DNA of 8,515 nt from Pseudomonadota bacterium (GTDB taxonomy: Bacteria > Pseudomonadota > Gammaproteobacteria > UBA5335), in assembly GCA_002862965.1 (NCBI GenBank), contig PKCW01000040.1:1-8515 (forward strand). Direction: 5' to 3'. Each line of letters opens with the position of its first letter. Position 1 is the stretch's first letter. Below are positions 7,465 to 8,515 of this stretch, piece after piece. The notes below the pieces were generated by a model. The model ran no database searches. It was not told the origin of the DNA and was given only the letters and a program-made list of their open reading frames with translations. The position numbers were made by a program, and so were the translations under genes.

Positions 7465-7776
7465 TCAAACCGCGGGAGGGGCCAAACGATCGGCCAGAGC
7501 GCGCATTTTATCGTCCAGGCTCTGCACCTTGTCCACCCTCGTGCCGAGCTTGAGGGTGGTCATGAGCCGCGGGACGCCCGCCGCATGCAGGGCTTCGTGG
7601 CAGGCGCGGATTGCGCCGAAGACGGCGTCCCATTCGCCCTCGACCGCCGTGCCGAACGGGTGGGGCCGGGGGTTCAGGCCATGGCGCCGGAGGATTTCGA
7701 CGCAGCGGGCGACTTCGGCGGATACCGACGCCGCGGTTCCCATCGGCACCACGCAGACATCCACGCTCACCCGCAC
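7465..7776 (-). CDS. MTH1187/YkoF-family thiamine-binding-type protein
   Basis: This is a small cytoplasmic protein of the PF01910 family (MTH1187, yeast Ecm15 relatives), members of which bind thiamine or related pyrimidine ligands as oligomers. With the GTG start at 7776 it has 103 residues, the normal family length. Visible blocks are the first strand VSVDVCVVPMGT (3-14), the HPFGTAVEGEWD segment (39-50), AIRACHEALHAAG (55-67) and the closing strand TTLKLGTRVDK (73-83). I choose GTG 7776 because a purine-rich Shine-Dalgarno region (GGAGGAAGAGG) ends 7 nt upstream. GTG 7770 is an alternative that would give a GTGA overlap with the upstream stop. Either way it overlaps the preceding gene, which points to co-translation. 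The metabolic ligand here is not shown by the sequence. Confidence 0.85.
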   Translation of the reverse strand: MRVSVDVCVVPMGTAASVSAEVARCVEILRRHGLNPRPHPFGTAVEGEWDAVFGAIRACHEALHAAGVPRLMTTLKLGTRVDKVQSLDDKMRALADRLAPPAV

Positions 7777-8515
7777 AGGGACGCCTCTTCCTCCGCCACA
7801 CCCCGGAGCGCGCCCCAGGGTCCGGAGTGCATCAGCGTCTCCCACTGCGCGGAACTCGCAACGGCGAACACACCGGCGTAGTCCAGTGCCGGTCCGGTCG
7901 GGTGCGGGACCATCCACATCCACCGCCGCGTCGCCAGCAGATGAAAATCGCCGTCCCCGCGCTTGCCCAGCAAGGCACGGCGCATGCGCAGGTAAAGCAC
8001 CCAGGCGATGCGCCCGCCCCGGTCGGGTTGCGCGAGCCAATCCGGCGATACCGCCGCGATGCGGTGCGGGAACGCCCACCCCGGCACGCATCCCATCTGG
8101 TTGCGCAGATCGGCGTGGATCAGGGCGCTCGCCGCCGGCAACCCCAGCTGCGGATGCAGCGGCAGGGGCAGAAGATCCATGGTCCGCGGCATTTCGGCCC
8201 AGCCATCCGGGCGGGCCGGGACCATCGCGAGCGCGTCACGACCTTGCAGGCAGCGCCACAGGAGGGAGAAATCGTCCGCATCGAGGCCACCCTGACGCCG
8301 GCACATCCGGCGCCGCGCAAGACGCAGATGGCCCGTGACGAGCGGTCGTTGCACCAGCGCGACGCGCCGTTGGCCATCGGGGTCGGCATCACCGAGAATG
8401 ACCGGCATGACCCCGGTTGCTGCGCGTTCGTTTTCCGGCTCACCTGCCTCGTCGCGGCAAATGACGATGAAGGGAGACGCGCGCCCGGGACACGCCATGA
8501 GCGTCGCCGCAGGCC
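7767..8515 (-). CDS. Divergent ATP adenylyltransferase / Ap4A phosphorylase-like protein lacking the catalytic HxHxQ (5' end probably beyond window)
   Basis: The reading frame is open to the right edge. An ATG at 8498 would give 243 residues, but it has no Shine-Dalgarno site and known relatives carry about 40 more N-terminal residues, so the start is probably outside. The C-terminal part resembles the Ap4A phosphorylase C-domain (PF09830): GDFHLLATRRWMWMVPHP (183-200), then YAGVFAV (207-213) and HSGPWGALRGVA (224-235). The middle also fits: a VTGH segment (54-57), DDFSLLWRCLQGRDALAM (75-92), PLPL (111-114) and VPGWAFPH (138-145). The active-site His-x-His-x-Gln that should precede LLPLPL reads Pro104-Arg-Thr106-Met-Asp108, so the nucleophilic His is absent. 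It may be a non-catalytic nucleotide binder or a decaying gene. No internal stop or frameshift is seen. Family assignment is from remembered sequences (numbering from the ATG at 8498). Confidence 0.7.
   Translation of the reverse strand, partial: PAATLMACPGRASPFIVICRDEAGEPENERAATGVMPVILGDADPDGQRRVALVQRPLVTGHLRLARRRMCRRQGGLDADDFSLLWRCLQGRDALAMVPARPDGWAEMPRTMDLLPLPLHPQLGLPAASALIHADLRNQMGCVPGWAFPHRIAAVSPDWLAQPDRGGRIAWVLYLRMRRALLGKRGDGDFHLLATRRWMWMVPHPTGPALDYAGVFAVASSAQWETLMHSGPWGALRGVAEEEASLCG

Noticed and set aside
6121..7881. 586-codon open frame on the plus strand opposite the methyltransferase and its upstream genes
   Set aside because: It spans three minus-strand genes that have family motifs, and it shows no recognisable motif of its own. 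It is a GC-rich shadow frame.
6917..8338. 473-codon Arg/Ser/Pro-rich frame on the plus strand
   Set aside because: Low-complexity composition and antisense to motif-bearing genes; no sign of real coding.
7767..8515. Pseudogene call for the Ap4A-phosphorylase-like gene
   Set aside because: Active-site residues are missing, but the frame is uninterrupted, the C-terminal fold motifs are kept and the 3' end overlaps the next gene, so a functional non-catalytic protein is at least as likely.

Overview
The window looks like core chromosome from a GC-rich proteobacterium, most likely a gammaproteobacterium or a relative. The reason is a compact ccmABCDEFG cluster in its usual gammaproteobacterial order, next to an RsmB/NOP-type rRNA methyltransferase. 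I cannot name the genus. All recognised genes lie on the minus strand, so transcription runs from high to low coordinates. I see no mobile element, CRISPR array, tRNA or rRNA.

Upstream block (8515 to 6124). The first gene is cut by the right edge. It is a divergent relative of ATP adenylyltransferase / Ap4A phosphorylase (GalT/HIT fold) in which the catalytic HxHxQ motif appears to be replaced. It overlaps a small MTH1187/YkoF-family (PF01910) thiamine-binding-type protein. After 39 bp comes an RsmB/NOP-family RNA m5C methyltransferase with both catalytic cysteines. These three look like one transcription unit.

A 110-bp spacer with two small inverted repeats separates this block from a secreted DUF2059-type protein (6013 to 5174). 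That protein contains two related repeats and has no Cys or His in its mature part. A further 52-bp spacer holds an 8-bp-stem hairpin and a 12-bp palindrome directly before ccmA.

Cytochrome c maturation block (5121 to the left edge). This is System I: CcmA (ABC ATPase), CcmB and CcmC (membrane partners and heme handling), CcmD (small membrane subunit), CcmE (heme chaperone), CcmF (heme lyase core) and CcmG (periplasmic thioredoxin, truncated by the left edge). CcmA/B/C/D load heme onto CcmE. CcmG keeps the apocytochrome CXXCH cysteines reduced, and CcmF, with CcmH, attaches the heme. CcmH would be expected just beyond the left edge. Every gene junction from ccmA to ccmG overlaps or is 1 nt apart.

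Most of the window is ordinary, well-conserved machinery. The items most worth a second look are the apparently catalytically inactive Ap4A-phosphorylase-like protein, the duplicated DUF2059 protein ahead of ccm, and the structured DUF2059-ccmA spacer. I found no convincing evidence of an entirely new multi-gene system.
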